A DNA stretch of 64,000 nucleotides, taken from assembly GCA_022841665.1 (NCBI GenBank), contig JALHRB010000002.1:62001-126000 (forward strand), in the 5' to 3' direction. Shown piece by piece: positions 43,701 through 53,836 of this stretch (its first letter is position 1; each line of letters begins with the position of its first letter). The position numbers and the translations under genes are program-made. This DNA is from Pseudolabrys sp. Lineage in GTDB: Bacteria > Pseudomonadota > Alphaproteobacteria > Rhizobiales > Xanthobacteraceae. The notes below the pieces were generated by a model. That model saw only the letters and a list, made by a program, of their open reading frames with translations, had not been told where the DNA came from and did not search any database.

Positions 43701-44096
43701 GTCATGCTCGACATGACCGATCCGCGACGGCCGCGCGCGCGACAACTGTCGGATGCGCTTGCGCGGATCGTGCGCGCCCGCGCGATCAGTCCACGCTTCA
43801 TCGAAGGCCAGATGCGGCACGGTCCCCGTGGCGCGGCTGAGCTTGCCGAGACGGTGGACCGCTTGGTCGATTTCGCGCAGACCACAGGAGCGGTGCCGAG
43901 CGTGCTGCTCGATCTGGTGCACGAGGCTTACTTGGCCGATGAACGGGTGCGCGACTTCCTGATGCTGGAAAATCCGGCCGCGGCGCGCGCAATCGCGGAG
44001 CGGCTCGACGCCGCGCGCCGGCTTGGCCTGTGGCATCCGCGCCGCAACGACATCGATGCGAGCCTCGCGGCGGTTCGAGCGGAGACCGTGTCATGA
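40740..44096 (+). CDS. cobN: cobaltochelatase subunit CobN
   Basis: A 1118-residue large subunit of the ATP-dependent chelatase that inserts Co(II) into hydrogenobyrinic acid a,c-diamide. The family core HMGAHGTLEWLPGKAVALT is present, as are DLWGSATLRTGGEEIAQGLALMG and the C-terminal VSFVGGFAAAAAKLG. Shorter than the 1270-residue P. denitrificans enzyme but without visible breaks. It needs CobS and CobT partners, which are not encoded in this window. Its stop overlaps the cobG ATG. Confidence 0.94.
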   Translation: MHLLTTSSTSLDDIVEPVDLGQPPGDMAILSFADSDLAGLAAAWAVERDALPSVRLVQLRDLKHPMSVDLWIERVASHAKVIVVRLLGGMDWWRYGVDRLSTLAREGSIALAMLPGEDRDDPRLAEISTLPPEELAALLRYFREGGRDNLRALLRRLARHAGAALDCAAPRTVPRTGGYTPTEQAVDLDHLLNVLPPGKPVIPIVFYRSMLLAADVAPVDALCEALVARGLAPAPLFVTGLKDAESSAFLRAVMPRLAPALIVTTTAFAAAGGADDQTPLDEAGVPVLQAVVATTKRAAWAASPRGLGAADLAMHVVLPELDGRVLAGVIAFKNPSNAFDDLAFTGVFNQPEPDRIDAVADRIAALVRLQATPRAERRIAVLLPDYPGAPGRTGYAVGLDVPASVNALLADLAEAGYAVCDAPPTSKALLDALDSAGAAASLPIESYRDLLAKLPPGVSEKIASAWGAPEADPDTYGDAFRFRAQAFGNIIVALPPDRGRPNSRRADYHDPSLPPRHALLAFGLWLRHVARVDAIVHMGAHGTLEWLPGKAVALTAACFPEAVVGAVPVIYPFIVSNPGEAAQAKRRIAAVTIGHLPPPLIGADLSGDARELERLVDEYVQADGLDRRRRERLARLIVEQAERSGLAREAGVGAQANPEEALRRIDAWLCDLKDLAIKDGQHIYGRASAVEGNEPARIASVASERRGLIDALDGKRIAPGPAGSPHRERRDVMPTGRNMFTADPRTLPTPTAMDLGRLAADEVIRSYVQSHGEMPRALVIDLWGSATLRTGGEEIAQGLALMGCRPTWDHATGRVLGVEVLPCASHGRPRVDVTWRISGLFRDLFPAQIALLDAAVRAVAARDESDDENPLATVRRAANGNAAAALARIFGTAPGAYGAGVESLLGQEADRANLGATYLAAASHIYGGADGEGNHAPGAFAARVAAADLLVHVSDDPARDLLEGAEDVSFVGGFAAAAAKLGRNPDLVMLDMTDPRRPRARQLSDALARIVRARAISPRFIEGQMRHGPRGAAELAETVDRLVDFAQTTGAVPSVLLDLVHEAYLADERVRDFLMLENPAAARAIAERLDAARRLGLWHPRRNDIDASLAAVRAETVS

Positions 44097-45346
44097 ACGC
44101 GCCTTTGCGACGAGGTGCGTGCCCGGGACTATCGGCCCCAATGGCGACTGGAGACGGGTTGCTTGCCCGGCTGACGCCCGCCGGATCGACGATCACGCTG
44201 GATGCGTTCGGCGGCCTGTGCGCAGCGGCGCGAATCCACGGCAACGGCATTATCGAGGTCACGTCGCGCGGCAGCATTCAAATCCGAGGCTTAGGTGCGG
44301 AGTCGGCGCCGCTGTTCGCGGCCGACGTGGGATCGCTGGGGATCGAGGGCAACGAGGGCATTGCGGTCGTCAGCAATCCTCTGTCCGGCCTTGACGCCGG
44401 CGAGACGTTCGATGCCCATGCGCTCGCGGCCGAACTGCGGAAGGCTCTTGCAGCCGCGCCCTTCGCGGCCCGACTTGCAGCGAAGGTTTCCGCCGTGGTC
44501 GACGGTGGCGGCGCGTTGCATATCGATGCGCTCGCGGCCGATGTCAGGATAAGAAGCGTCGATGGCGCCGGCGGCCCGTATGTTCACGTCGCGGTCGCAG
44601 GCGATGCCGCGACCGCCATTGCCCTCGGTGCGGTTCCGCTGGAGTGCGCGTCAGAATGCGTCTTGCAGTTGTTTGATTGTCTTGCTGCGAAGGCACCGCG
44701 GTCCCGCATGCGGGACGCGATTCAAGGCGAAGGATTAGGTGCGTTCAAGTCCGCGGTTGGCAGCCTCATCATCGACGTGCCGGCGCCGAGAGTGCGTCCC
44801 GCCGCAGAGCCGATCGGCGGTCACCCGCTTCGATCCGGCCGCGCGGCCGTCGGCATAGGCTTGCCGTTCGGGCATTCGGACTCGGAAACCCTCACCCGAT
44901 TGATCGATGCAGCTCGGCAGGCCGATGCATCCGGGCTGCGCACATCTCCGGGCCGCGCGCTGCTGTTGGTGGGCCTGTCGCCCGATGCGACGCCCGCGAT
45001 TGTTGCCGAGGCCGGCGCGCTCGGGTTCATCGTCGATCCCGCCGATCCGCGCCGGAGAGTGGTGGCGTGCGCCGGCGCGCCGATCTGCGCGTCGGGGGAG
45101 ATACCAGCACGCGCGATGGCCCCCGCGATTGCGCACGCCGCGCGCGCATGGCCCGACGGCGGAATCATTCATGTGTCGGGTTGCGCCAAGGGCTGTGCCC
45201 ATCCGGCCCCCGCGCCGGTGGCCGTGTTCGGTCGCGACGGGCGCTGCGACGTGTTCGTTGACGGGGCGCTGTCGTGTTCTGTGATGGCTGACGTCTTGCC
45301 GGAGCGGATCGCGCAACTCGCCTGGGCGCGTGGAGGCTCGAGATGA
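44093..45346 (+). CDS. cobG: precorrin-3B synthase CobG
   Basis: A 417-residue siroheme/4Fe-4S nitrite-sulfite reductase-like monooxygenase that oxidises precorrin-3A with O2. The cluster ligands appear as CAGAPIC (CX5C) and [10 protein letters not shown] (CX3C). CobG marks the aerobic pathway. Starts at ATG 44093 overlapping the cobN stop; the same frame is open upstream but overlaps cobN. Overlaps cobH by 4 bp. Confidence 0.92.
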   Translation: MNAPLRRGACPGLSAPMATGDGLLARLTPAGSTITLDAFGGLCAAARIHGNGIIEVTSRGSIQIRGLGAESAPLFAADVGSLGIEGNEGIAVVSNPLSGLDAGETFDAHALAAELRKALAAAPFAARLAAKVSAVVDGGGALHIDALAADVRIRSVDGAGGPYVHVAVAGDAATAIALGAVPLECASECVLQLFDCLAAKAPRSRMRDAIQGEGLGAFKSAVGSLIIDVPAPRVRPAAEPIGGHPLRSGRAAVGIGLPFGHSDSETLTRLIDAARQADASGLRTSPGRALLLVGLSPDATPAIVAEAGALGFIVDPADPRRRVVACAGAPICASGEIPARAMAPAIAHAARAWPDGGIIHVSGCAKGCAHPAPAPVAVFGRDGRCDVFVDGALSCSVMADVLPERIAQLAWARGGSR

Positions 45347-45975
45347 GCGGCCACGGCTATCTCCGCGACGGCACCGCAATCTACCAGCGTTCGTTCGCCA
45401 TCATCCGGGGCGAGACCGATCTTTCGCGCTTTTCGGAGGACGATGCTGACATCGTGGTGCGCATGATCCATGCCTGTGGTAGCACCGAAGCCGCCCAGCA
45501 CATCGCGTTCGGCGGCGGCCTCGTGGCGGCGGCGCGGGCGGCTTTGGCCTCCGGCGCGCCGGTCCTGTGCGATGCCGAGATGGTCGCGCATGGCATCACG
45601 CGCGCGAGGCTGCCGGCGGGCAACGAGGTGATTTGCACGCTCCGCGATCCGCGCGTGCCGGCGCTCGCGGAAAAACTTGGAACCACGCGATCCGCCGCCG
45701 CACTGGAGTTGTGGGTTGAGCGGCTTGCGGGCGCATTGGTCGCCATCGGGAACGCGCCGACCGCGCTATTTCATCTTCTCGATATGCTGGCGAAAGGTGC
45801 GCCGAAACCGGCGGCCATCCTCGGCATTCCAGTCGGCTTCGTCGGCGCGGCCGAATCGAAGGAAGCACTCGCCGCCGATCCGTCCGGTGTGCCGTATCTC
45901 ATCGTTCGCGGCCGCATCGGGGGCAGCGCCATGACTGCGGCGGCCGTCAACGCATTGGCGAGGGCTGGGCTGTGA
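45343..45975 (+). CDS. cobH: precorrin-8X methylmutase CobH
   Basis: A 210-residue enzyme moving the C11 methyl to C12 to give hydrogenobyrinic acid. Catalytic His in [39 protein letters not shown] and [15 protein letters not shown] are family motifs. Overlaps cobG and cobI by 4 bp each. Confidence 0.95.
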   Translation: MSGHGYLRDGTAIYQRSFAIIRGETDLSRFSEDDADIVVRMIHACGSTEAAQHIAFGGGLVAAARAALASGAPVLCDAEMVAHGITRARLPAGNEVICTLRDPRVPALAEKLGTTRSAAALELWVERLAGALVAIGNAPTALFHLLDMLAKGAPKPAAILGIPVGFVGAAESKEALAADPSGVPYLIVRGRIGGSAMTAAAVNALARAGL

Positions 45976-46697
45976 GCGGACGGCTGATCGGCGTCGGTGT
46001 CGGCCCGGGCGATCCGGAGCTGGTCACCTTGAAGGCGATGCGCACGCTCGCCGAAGCCGACGTGGTGGCGCATTTCGCCAAGGCCGGCAACGCCAGCAAC
46101 GCCCGCAAGATCATCGAGCGCCATCTCCGCGCCGGGGTCGAGGAGTTGCCGCTGCTCTATCCGGTGACGACCGAGATGCCGAAAGGCATGTCCGCGTATC
46201 GCGACGCCATCCGCGATTTCTACGATGTCTCCGCCGCTGCCGTGGCCGGCCATCTCGACCTGGGCCGCACCGTCGCCGTCATCAGCGGAGGCGATCCGCT
46301 GTTTTACGGCTCCTACATGCATCTGCACGTGCGTCTCGCCCCGCGCTACCGCACCGAGATCGTGCCGGGTGTCACCGCGATGTCCGGCTGCTGGTCGCTG
46401 GCCGGCGCGCCGATCGCGCAGGGCGACGACGTGTTCGTCGTGCTGCCAGCGACGCTGCCGGAGGCGGAGCTCGAGCGCCGCTTCGCGGATGCGGATGCGG
46501 CGGTGGTGATGAAGCTCGGCCGCCATCTCGAAAAAGTTCGCCGCGTGCTCGGCCGCACCGGACGGCTCTCGCGCGCCATCTACGTCGAGCGCGGCACCAC
46601 TGCGGACGCAGTCACCATGCTGCTCGAAGACAAGCGCGACGACGTCGCGCCGTATTTTTCGGTCATCCTGGTGCCCGGCTGGGAGAAGCGGCCATGA
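45972..46697 (+). CDS. cobI: precorrin-2 C20-methyltransferase CobI
   Basis: A 241-residue SAM-dependent tetrapyrrole methylase. [18 protein letters not shown] at the N-terminus, [15 protein letters not shown] and [12 protein letters not shown] are the family active-site segments. GTG start overlapping the cobH stop (GTGA). Acts on precorrin-2 made by CobA. Confidence 0.94.
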   Translation: MSGRLIGVGVGPGDPELVTLKAMRTLAEADVVAHFAKAGNASNARKIIERHLRAGVEELPLLYPVTTEMPKGMSAYRDAIRDFYDVSAAAVAGHLDLGRTVAVISGGDPLFYGSYMHLHVRLAPRYRTEIVPGVTAMSGCWSLAGAPIAQGDDVFVVLPATLPEAELERRFADADAAVVMKLGRHLEKVRRVLGRTGRLSRAIYVERGTTADAVTMLLEDKRDDVAPYFSVILVPGWEKRP

Positions 46698-47458
46698 CCG
46701 GCTCGCTTTCCGTGGTTGGCCTTGGGCCGGGCCACCCGCAGGCTCTTACGCCGGAGGCGGCCTCGGCGCTCAATGCCGCCGACGCGCTGTTCGGCTACGG
46801 CCCCTATCTCGATCGCGTGCCGGCCCGCTCGGGTCAGACGCGCCATGCTTCCGACAACCGCGAGGAGGGGGCGCGCGCCGCGGCGGCGCTGCGCCACGCC
46901 GCCGAAGGCGCGAATGTCGCGCTCGTTTCCGGCGGCGATCCCGGGGTGTTCGCGATGGCGGCCGCGGTGTGCGAACAGATCGAGAGCGGCGACGCAGCCT
47001 GGCGCAAGCTCGACGTGACGGTCGTGCCCGGTGTGACCGCGATGCTCGCGGTCGCGGCGCGGGTCGGCGCGCCGCTCGGCCACGACTTCTGCGCCATCTC
47101 GCTGTCGGACAATCTCAAGCCGTGGGAGCTGGTCGAGCGGCGCCTCGACGCCGCCGCCGGCGCGGGCTTCGTCATCGCGCTTTACAATCCGATCTCGCGG
47201 GCGCGGCCCTGGCAGCTCGGCAAGGCGTTCGAGCGGCTGCGGCGGCATCTGCCCGCATCGACGCCGGTTGTTTTCGGACGGGCGATCGGCAGGCCCGACG
47301 AAAAGGTGGCGGTCTGCCTGCTCGACGCCGCCGATCCGGCCGCCGCCGACATGGCGACGCTCATCATCGTCGGCTCGTCGCTGACGCACGTGATCGAGCG
47401 GCCGGGGCTGGCGCCGCTGGTTTACACACCGCGCTCCGCGCCGGATGCCAGCGCATGA
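46694..47458 (+). CDS. cobJ: precorrin-3B C17-methyltransferase CobJ
   Basis: A 254-residue methylase that also drives ring contraction. VVGLGPGHPQALTPEAASAL, LVSGGDPGVFAMAAAVCE, VPGVTAMLAVAARVGAPLG and ALYNPISRARPWQL are typical of CobJ. ATGA overlap with cobI. Its 3' end runs 37 bp into the convergent cobK gene. Confidence 0.94.
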   Translation: MTGSLSVVGLGPGHPQALTPEAASALNAADALFGYGPYLDRVPARSGQTRHASDNREEGARAAAALRHAAEGANVALVSGGDPGVFAMAAAVCEQIESGDAAWRKLDVTVVPGVTAMLAVAARVGAPLGHDFCAISLSDNLKPWELVERRLDAAAGAGFVIALYNPISRARPWQLGKAFERLRRHLPASTPVVFGRAIGRPDEKVAVCLLDAADPAAADMATLIIVGSSLTHVIERPGLAPLVYTPRSAPDASA

Positions 47459-48186
47459 TCGAGCCAGCCGACCGCGTCCTGCACCGTTTCGGCCGCCGGC
47501 ACATCGGACAAGGCCGGCCGGCGCAGCATGATGACGGCGACGTCCAGCGCGCGCGCCGCCGCGATCTTGCCGTAGGTTGCGCTGCCGCCGCTGTTCTTGG
47601 CGACGACGCATTCGATACGATGCTGTTTGAGCAGCGCACGTTCGTCGTCCTCGCGGAACGGCCCGCGCGCCACGAGATAGGCCGCGCGCGGCACCTGGAG
47701 CGGCGGCTCGATCGGATCGACGCTGCGGATCAGATAATCGTGCTGCGGGGCGGCCGCGAACGCGCCGACCTCCTTGCGGCCGATGGCGAGAAACACGCGG
47801 CGCGGCGTGTTGCCCAGCGCGGCCACCGCGTTATCGACATCCTCGACCTCCGTCCACCGGTCGCCGGCGACCGCCGTCCATGCCGGCCGCCGCAAGGCGA
47901 GGATCGGGGTTTTTGCGAGCGCGGAGGCTTCCGCCGCATGGGCCGCGATCGTCACGGCATAAGGATGGGTTGCATCGACCAGCACGTCGATGCGCTGCGC
48001 GGCGAGATAGGCCGCAAGGCCCTCGACGCCGCCGAAGCCGCCGACACGCACTGGAACCGGCTGGGCGGCCGGCTGAGCCGTGCGGCCCGCCAGCGAAAGC
48101 GTTACCTTGAGATCGGAGCGACCCGCGAGGCGTCCGGCCAGTTGCCGCGCCTCGATCGTGCCGCCGAGTATGAGAATGTGTCGCAT
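47422..48186 (-). CDS. cobK: precorrin-6A reductase CobK
   Basis: A 254-residue NADPH-dependent reductase. ILGGTIEARQLAGRL at the N-terminus, LVDATHPYAVTIAAHA and VVAKNSGGSATYGKI are hallmark segments. It is the only minus-strand gene inside the long rightward cob block: its 3' end overlaps cobJ by 37 bp and its start overlaps the cobL start by 2 bp, so it needs its own promoter. Confidence 0.93.
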   Translation of the reverse strand: MRHILILGGTIEARQLAGRLAGRSDLKVTLSLAGRTAQPAAQPVPVRVGGFGGVEGLAAYLAAQRIDVLVDATHPYAVTIAAHAAEASALAKTPILALRRPAWTAVAGDRWTEVEDVDNAVAALGNTPRRVFLAIGRKEVGAFAAAPQHDYLIRSVDPIEPPLQVPRAAYLVARGPFREDDERALLKQHRIECVVAKNSGGSATYGKIAAARALDVAVIMLRRPALSDVPAAETVQDAVGWLDHALASGAERGV

Positions 48187-49432
48187 GCCGCTCGCTAGCC
48201 CGCTCGCCGCTCACACTGCCGCAATGCGCCGCTGGCTGTCCATCGTCGGCATCGGCGAGGACGGCATCGAGGGCCTGAGCCCGGTCGCGCGCGGGCTGAT
48301 CGCGGACGCGGAAATCGTGTTCGGCGGCAAGCGTCATCTCGAGCTCGCGGGCGCGCTGATCCGAGGTGCCGTGCGGCCGTGGCCGAGCCCGTTCGAGCGG
48401 GCGGTGAGCGAGGTCGTGGAACAGCGCGGCCGGTCGGTGTGCGTGCTGGCCACGGGCGATCCGTTTTTCTACGGCGTCGGCCCGCTGCTCTCGCGCCATG
48501 TCGATCCAGATGAGACGCTGGTTGTGCCGGGGCCATCTTCTTTTAGCCTTGCCGCCGCGCGTCTTGGCTGGCCGCTGCCCGAGACCACGCTGCTCTCGCT
48601 GCACGGCCGGCCGCTCGATCTGATCCGCCCGCATCTGCATCCCGGCTCGCGCATCCTTGCGCTGACGTCGGATGGCGCGGGGCCGCGGGCCTTGGCCGCG
48701 CTGCTTGCGGAAAGCGGATTTGGCGCATCGCGTGTCACGGTGCTGGAAGCGCTCGGCGGTCCGCGCGAGCGCATCCGCGCCACGCGCGCCACGGATTTTT
48801 CTTTGGCCGACGTCGATGCGCTCAATGTCGTGGCGCTGGAAGTCGAGGCGGCGGCCGACGCGCGGATTCTCTCTCGCGCGTCAGGTTTGTCCGACGCACT
48901 CTTTGAACATGACGGCCAGATCACCAAGCGCGAAATCCGCGCGGTAACGCTGTCGTCTCTCGCCCCACGGCGCAACGAGCTCCTCTGGGACATCGGCGCG
49001 GGCTCGGGCTCGGTCGCGATCGAATGGCTGCTCGCCGATCCGTCGCTGCGCGCGGTGGCGATCGAAGCGAAAGCCGACCGTGCGGCGCGCATCCGCCGCA
49101 ACGCCGCGGCGTTCGGTGTGCCGGGGCTTGAGGTCGTTGAAGGCACAGCGCCGGACGCGCTGGCAGGATTGTCGCCGCCGCAAGCAATTTTTATCGGCGG
49201 CGGCGCCGGCCATCCGGGACTGCTCGATGCTGTCATCGCGGCGCTTCGGCCTAGCGGCCGGCTGGTGATGAACGCCGTGACGCTGGAGACCGAGGGGCTG
49301 TTGCTCGCGCGCCATGCCGCGCAGGGCGGCGAACTCATCCGCATCGCGCTGTCGCGCGCGGAGGCAGTCGGCGGCAAGACCGGCTGGCGCCCGGCGCTGC
49401 CGGTGACGCAATGGGTCTGGACCAAGCCATGA
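48185..49432 (+). CDS. cobL: precorrin-6Y C5,15-methyltransferase (decarboxylating) CobL
   Basis: A ~415-residue fusion of two SAM methylases: N-terminal CbiE-like ([29 protein letters not shown]) and C-terminal CbiT-like ([31 protein letters not shown]). It methylates C5 and C15 and decarboxylates. ATG at 48185 gives a short leader like that of the P. denitrificans enzyme; ATG at 48224 (MRRWLSIVG) is an alternative. Confidence 0.93.
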   Translation: MPLASPLAAHTAAMRRWLSIVGIGEDGIEGLSPVARGLIADAEIVFGGKRHLELAGALIRGAVRPWPSPFERAVSEVVEQRGRSVCVLATGDPFFYGVGPLLSRHVDPDETLVVPGPSSFSLAAARLGWPLPETTLLSLHGRPLDLIRPHLHPGSRILALTSDGAGPRALAALLAESGFGASRVTVLEALGGPRERIRATRATDFSLADVDALNVVALEVEAAADARILSRASGLSDALFEHDGQITKREIRAVTLSSLAPRRNELLWDIGAGSGSVAIEWLLADPSLRAVAIEAKADRAARIRRNAAAFGVPGLEVVEGTAPDALAGLSPPQAIFIGGGAGHPGLLDAVIAALRPSGRLVMNAVTLETEGLLLARHAAQGGELIRIALSRAEAVGGKTGWRPALPVTQWVWTKP

Positions 49433-49815
49433 TCGTCGCCGGCGTGGGTTGCCGGGCCGGCGCGTCGGCCCGCGAGGTCGAGGCGGCCATCGTCGCGGCG
49501 CTCGATCGCGCGGGCGTGGCAGCGGGGTCGCTCGGCATGATTGCCACGTCCTACGCCAAGCGCGGCGAACCCGGCATTGCTGCGGCGGCGCTGGAGCGCG
49601 GCGTGAAATTCGTGGTGGTGCCGCAGGCCGAATTCGAGGCTGCGGGCTCGCGCGCCGTGTCCCGCTCGGAGCGCGTGCTGGCGCTGACCGGCGTGCCGTC
49701 CGTCTCCGAAGCCGCGGCGCTTGCGGCGGGCGGTCCCGCCGCGCGGCTGATCGCGCCGCGCGTCGCGGTGGGGCCTGCGACCTGCGCGCTCGCGATTACG
49801 GGGGACGCGCCGTGA
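49429..49815 (+). CDS. cobE: cobalamin biosynthesis protein CobE (CbiG C-terminal-like)
   Basis: A 128-residue protein matching the CbiG_C fold: [19 protein letters not shown] at the start, [14 protein letters not shown], and a [12 protein letters not shown] end. CobE is required in the aerobic pathway but its reaction is not firmly established. ATGA overlap with cobL, GTGA with cobM. Confidence 0.88.
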   Translation: MIVAGVGCRAGASAREVEAAIVAALDRAGVAAGSLGMIATSYAKRGEPGIAAAALERGVKFVVVPQAEFEAAGSRAVSRSERVLALTGVPSVSEAAALAAGGPAARLIAPRVAVGPATCALAITGDAP

Positions 49816-50573
49816 CCGTGCATTTCATCGGCGCGGGGCCTGGAGCGGCCGACCTGATCACCGTGCGCGGCCGCGATCTGATCGCGCGCTGCCCGGTGTG
49901 TCTCTATGCCGGCTCGATCGTGCCGAAGGAGTTGCTGGCCTATTGCCCCTCCGGCGCGCGGATCGTCGACACCGCGCCGCTGTCGCTCGACGAGATCGAG
50001 GCGGAGTTCGTCGCCGCGCAGGCCAGGTCGCTCGACGTCGCGCGGCTGCATTCCGGCGATCTTGCGATTTACAGCGCGCTGGCCGAGCAGCTTCGCCGTC
50101 TCGAACGGCTCGATATTCCTTACACGATCACGCCGGGCGTTCCGGCGTTCTCCGCCGCCGCCGCGGCGCTCGGCCGCGAGCTGACCGTGCCGGAGCTGAC
50201 GCAGAGCGTTGTGCTGACCCGCATGCCCGGCCGCGCCTCGGCGATGCCCAAGGGCGAAAAGCTCGCGGCCTTCGCCGAAACCGGCGCGACGCTGGTCATC
50301 CATCTGGCGATCCAGTCGCTCGGTGCGATCGTCGACGAGCTTTCGCCGATTTACGGCGCCGATTGCCCGGTCGCCGTGGTGGTGCGGGCAAGCTGGCCGG
50401 ACGAGCGAATCCTGCGCGGCACGCTCGGCTCGATCGGCACGCAGGTCGCGGCCGAGCCGGTCGAGCGGACCGCACTCGTTCTGGTCGGGCGCGCGCTAGC
50501 GGCGGACGATTTCCGCGAAAGCGCCCTGTACGATCCGGATTATCGCCGCAGGTTTCGCGGCGAACGGTCGTGA
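49812..50573 (+). CDS. cobM: precorrin-4 C11-methyltransferase CobM
   Basis: A 253-residue tetrapyrrole methylase. [45 protein letters not shown] and [15 protein letters not shown] are typical. GTG start overlapping the cobE stop. The same frame stays open upstream through cobE but is unrelated there. Confidence 0.94.
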   Translation: MTVHFIGAGPGAADLITVRGRDLIARCPVCLYAGSIVPKELLAYCPSGARIVDTAPLSLDEIEAEFVAAQARSLDVARLHSGDLAIYSALAEQLRRLERLDIPYTITPGVPAFSAAAAALGRELTVPELTQSVVLTRMPGRASAMPKGEKLAAFAETGATLVIHLAIQSLGAIVDELSPIYGADCPVAVVVRASWPDERILRGTLGSIGTQVAAEPVERTALVLVGRALAADDFRESALYDPDYRRRFRGERS

Positions 50574-50598
50574 CGATTTGTGCTAGGGCTTTGCCGGC

Positions 50599-51399
50599 AT
50601 GAACAAGCTCGATGCACTCGCGGCCTTGCGCGGCCGGTTCCCGGTCCTGGAGCCCGGACACGTCTGGCTTGCCGGCGCCGGCCCCGGCGACCCCGGTCTG
50701 CTGACCCTCGACGCGCTTGCGGGTCTCGCGCAGGCCGATGTCATCGTGCACGACGCGCTGGTCGATCAGCGGGTGCTGGCGCTTGCGGGCTCGCAGGCCG
50801 AGCTCGAATACGCCGGCAAGCGCGGCGGCCGTCCGTCGGCGCAGCAGGCCGACATCTCGCGCCGCCTGGTCGAGCTGGCGCGCGCCAATCGTCGCGTGCT
50901 GCGGCTCAAGGGCGGCGACCCGTGCATGTTCGGGCGCGGCGGCGAGGAGGCCATCGCGCTGGCCGAGGCCGGCGTTCCCTATCGCATCATTCCCGGCGTG
51001 ACCGCGGGGCTCGCCGCGCTGTCGGCGGCGTCGATCCCGGCCACGATCCGCGGCGTGAACCACGCCATCATCTTCGCGACCGGCCACGCCGATCCCGATT
51101 TCGACTGGGCGGCGCTGGCGCGGACCGGGCAGCCGATCGTGATCTACATGGCGATGCGCAACGTGGAGCAGATCGTCGAGGCGCTCGCGCGCGGCGGGCT
51201 CGCGCCGGGCACGCCGGCTGCGGTGATCGTCGCGGCGACCATGCCGGAGCAGCGCATCGTCATCTCCCGGCTGGATCGGCTGGCCGATGAGGTCCGCAAG
51301 ATCGGCTTCACGCTGCCGGGGCTGATCGTGGTCGGCGAGATCGTCAGGGTGCGCGACCGCCTCCTGAGGTTGCTGGCGGACGCTGAGGCCGCGCGGTGA
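50599..51399 (+). CDS. cobA: uroporphyrinogen-III C-methyltransferase CobA
   Basis: A 266-residue SUMT, which makes precorrin-2 and commits uroporphyrinogen III to B12/siroheme. WLAGAGPGDPGLLTLDA, VIVHDALVDQRVL, LKGGDPCMFGRGGEE and IPGVTAGLAALSAAS are conserved. The single-domain form lacks CysG oxidase/ferrochelatase parts, fitting the aerobic pathway. 25 bp after cobM; GTGA overlap with cobB. Confidence 0.94.
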   Translation: MNKLDALAALRGRFPVLEPGHVWLAGAGPGDPGLLTLDALAGLAQADVIVHDALVDQRVLALAGSQAELEYAGKRGGRPSAQQADISRRLVELARANRRVLRLKGGDPCMFGRGGEEAIALAEAGVPYRIIPGVTAGLAALSAASIPATIRGVNHAIIFATGHADPDFDWAALARTGQPIVIYMAMRNVEQIVEALARGGLAPGTPAAVIVAATMPEQRIVISRLDRLADEVRKIGFTLPGLIVVGEIVRVRDRLLRLLADAEAAR

Positions 51400-52712
51400 G
51401 CGCACGCGGTCTGATCGTCTCGGCGCCGCGCTCCAGCTCGGGCAAGACGCTGGTCACGCTCGGCCTGCTCGGCGCGCTGCGGCGCAAGGGCGTCGCGGTG
51501 CGCGCGGCGAAGTCCGGGCCGGATTACATCGATCCCGCGTTCCATGCGGCGGCAACCGGCGCCAAGGGGGTCAATCTCGACAGCTGGGCGATGCCCGCCT
51601 CGCTGATCGACGCGCTGATCGCGGACATCACGCACAGCGCCGAGCTGCTGGTGATCGAAGGGGCGATGGGGTTGTTCGACGGCGTGCCGGGCACGCCCGG
51701 CCGCTCCGGCGCTGCTTCGGATCTGGCCGAGCGCCTGCGCCTGCCGGTGCTGCTCGTTCTCGACGTGTCGGGGCAATCGCAATCGGCGGCCGCGGTCGCC
51801 GCGGGCTTCGCCTCCTACAATCCGGCGGTGCGCGTCGGCGGCGTCGTGCTCAACAAGCTCGGCAGCGACCGGCATCGCGCGCTGATCGCCGATGCGCTGA
51901 AGCCGCTTGGCATTTCTGTGCTCGGCGCGATCCCGCGCGACGAAACCCTGGTGCTGCCGGAACGGCATCTCGGCCTGGTGCAAGCCAGCGAGCATGCCGA
52001 TCTGGCGGCGCGGCTCAATCGCTTCGCCGAGGTGGCGGCGCGCCATCTCGATCTCGATGCCATCCTCGCCATGGCTGCGCCGCTCGACGAACAAGAAGCG
52101 TCCGCGCCCGCGCCGTTGAAGCCGCCGGGGCAGCGCATCGCGCTCGCCTTGGACGAAGCGTTCTCGTTCGTCTACGCGCATGTGCTCGATGGCTGGCGGC
52201 GGGCCGGCTCGGAGATCGTGCCGTTCTCGCCGCTGCGCGACGAGGCCCCGGCGGACGACTGCGATGTCTGCTGGCTGCCGGGCGGCTACCCCGAGCTGCA
52301 CGCCGGAAAGCTTGCGGCGGCGCGTGGTTTTCTCGACGGCCTTGCAAAATTTTCGCAAAGCCGTCTCATTCACGGCGAGTGCGGCGGCTACATGGTTCTC
52401 GGCGAAGGTCTGGAAGACGCTCAAGGCGCGCGCCACGCGATGGCCGGCCTGCTCGGCCATGCCACGAGCTTCGCCAAGCGAAAGCTCCATCTCGGCTATC
52501 GCCAGGCGCGCCTGCTGGCCGACAATCCGATCGGCGCCAAGGGCGACATGGTGCGCGGCCACGAGTTTCATCACGCTTCGATCGTCGCCAAGGGCAACGA
52601 CCAGCCGTTCGTCGACGTCACCGACGCGCAGGGCCGGCCGGTCGCGGAGACGGGCAGCCGGCGCGGCCGCGTGTCCGGCACGTTCTTCCACGCCATCGCG
52701 CGGGAAGCTTGA
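51396..52712 (+). CDS. cobB: hydrogenobyrinic/cobyrinic acid a,c-diamide synthase CobB
   Basis: A 438-residue glutamine amidotransferase. P-loop SAPRSSSGKTLV, KSGPDYIDPAFH, the VIEGAMGLFDG block and a C-terminal GATase with Cys in HGECGGYMVLGEGL. In the aerobic pathway it amidates the ring before cobalt insertion by CobN. GTG start overlapping cobA. Ends 3 bp before the convergent cobT stop. Confidence 0.94.
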   Translation: MSARGLIVSAPRSSSGKTLVTLGLLGALRRKGVAVRAAKSGPDYIDPAFHAAATGAKGVNLDSWAMPASLIDALIADITHSAELLVIEGAMGLFDGVPGTPGRSGAASDLAERLRLPVLLVLDVSGQSQSAAAVAAGFASYNPAVRVGGVVLNKLGSDRHRALIADALKPLGISVLGAIPRDETLVLPERHLGLVQASEHADLAARLNRFAEVAARHLDLDAILAMAAPLDEQEASAPAPLKPPGQRIALALDEAFSFVYAHVLDGWRRAGSEIVPFSPLRDEAPADDCDVCWLPGGYPELHAGKLAAARGFLDGLAKFSQSRLIHGECGGYMVLGEGLEDAQGARHAMAGLLGHATSFAKRKLHLGYRQARLLADNPIGAKGDMVRGHEFHHASIVAKGNDQPFVDVTDAQGRPVAETGSRRGRVSGTFFHAIAREA

Positions 52713-52715
52713 CGC

Positions 52716-53768
52716 TCAATGACTTTTGTTGGCGACGCTGGCTTCGGCGAAGGTCGCCATGCCGGTGTGGCAGGCCAGCGCCGCGCGCAGCAGCGACACC
52801 GCCAGCGCCGCGCCCGAACCTTCGCCCAATCGCATGCCGAGATCGAGCAGCGGCTTGAGCTTGAGCTCGTCGAGCAGCGCGCGGTGCGCGGCCTCCGCCG
52901 ACACGTGCGCGGCCTGCGCATGGTCGAGCGCGTCGGCGCGGAGCTTTTGCAGCGGCGCCGCCGCCGCGGTGCAGACGAAGCCGTCGAGCAGCACCGGAAT
53001 GCGGCGGTGACGCGCGGCCAACGTGGCGCCGAGGATGGCAGCAAGCTCGCGGCCGCCGAGCGCGGCTGCGACCTGCAGCGGATCGCCCATCACACCGGCA
53101 TGCCGGGCGAGGGCCGCGTCGATCGCGGCGCGCTTGCGCGCCAGGCCCTTGTCGTCGACGCCGGTGCCGCGCCCGGCCCATCGCGCGCCGTCGCCGCCGA
53201 ACAGGCCCGCGGTGAGCGCGGCGGCGGCGGTGGTGTTGCCGATCCCCATCTCGCCGAGGCAAATCAAATCGGCGTCCGGGCGAACCGCGTTGTATCCCGC
53301 GGCGACGGCCAACAGGAACGACGCCTCGTCCATCGCCGGCTCGCGCGTGAAGTCGGCGGTGGGTTTCTCGAGATCGAGCGGCATCACGCGCAGCTTGGCG
53401 GACACCGCCTGTGCGAGCTGATTGATCGCCGCGCCGCCTGCGGAAAAATTCGCCACCATCTGCGCGGTGACCGCCGCCGGGAAAGGCGACACGCCGTGCG
53501 CCGTCACGCCGTGATTTCCGGCGAACACCAGGATGTCGACCCGGCCGAGCCGGGGCGGGTTGCGCCCCCATTTGGCGAGCCACGCGACGATCTCTTCCAG
53601 CCGCCCGAGGCTGCCGGGGGGCTTGGTCAGCTCGGCCTGGCGCGCCGCCACGGCATCCGCGGCGGCGCTGTCGCCCTCCGGCAGATCGAGGCAGGCCGCA
53701 CGCAGCTCGGCCAGGGATTGGAAAGGGCCGGACTTCTCCGCGCCGATTGTGTGTGATGCACCGCTCAT
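52716..53768 (-). CDS. cobT: nicotinate-nucleotide-dimethylbenzimidazole phosphoribosyltransferase CobT
   Basis: A 350-residue enzyme that activates BluB-made DMB to alpha-ribazole phosphate (CobU in P. denitrificans naming). LTKPPGSLGRLEEI, VFAGNHGVTAHGVSPFP, GEMGIGNTTAAAAL and the catalytic Glu region GMRLGEGSGAALA are all present. Divergent from cobS across 116 bp. Confidence 0.95.
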   Translation of the reverse strand: MSGASHTIGAEKSGPFQSLAELRAACLDLPEGDSAAADAVAARQAELTKPPGSLGRLEEIVAWLAKWGRNPPRLGRVDILVFAGNHGVTAHGVSPFPAAVTAQMVANFSAGGAAINQLAQAVSAKLRVMPLDLEKPTADFTREPAMDEASFLLAVAAGYNAVRPDADLICLGEMGIGNTTAAAALTAGLFGGDGARWAGRGTGVDDKGLARKRAAIDAALARHAGVMGDPLQVAAALGGRELAAILGATLAARHRRIPVLLDGFVCTAAAAPLQKLRADALDHAQAAHVSAEAAHRALLDELKLKPLLDLGMRLGEGSGAALAVSLLRAALACHTGMATFAEASVANKSH

Positions 53769-53836
53769 ATTTCAACGCTCGTCAGATTGACGCCTTCGTG
53801 CCGGCCACCATACCTAGCAAGCTCGGGGCCAACAAT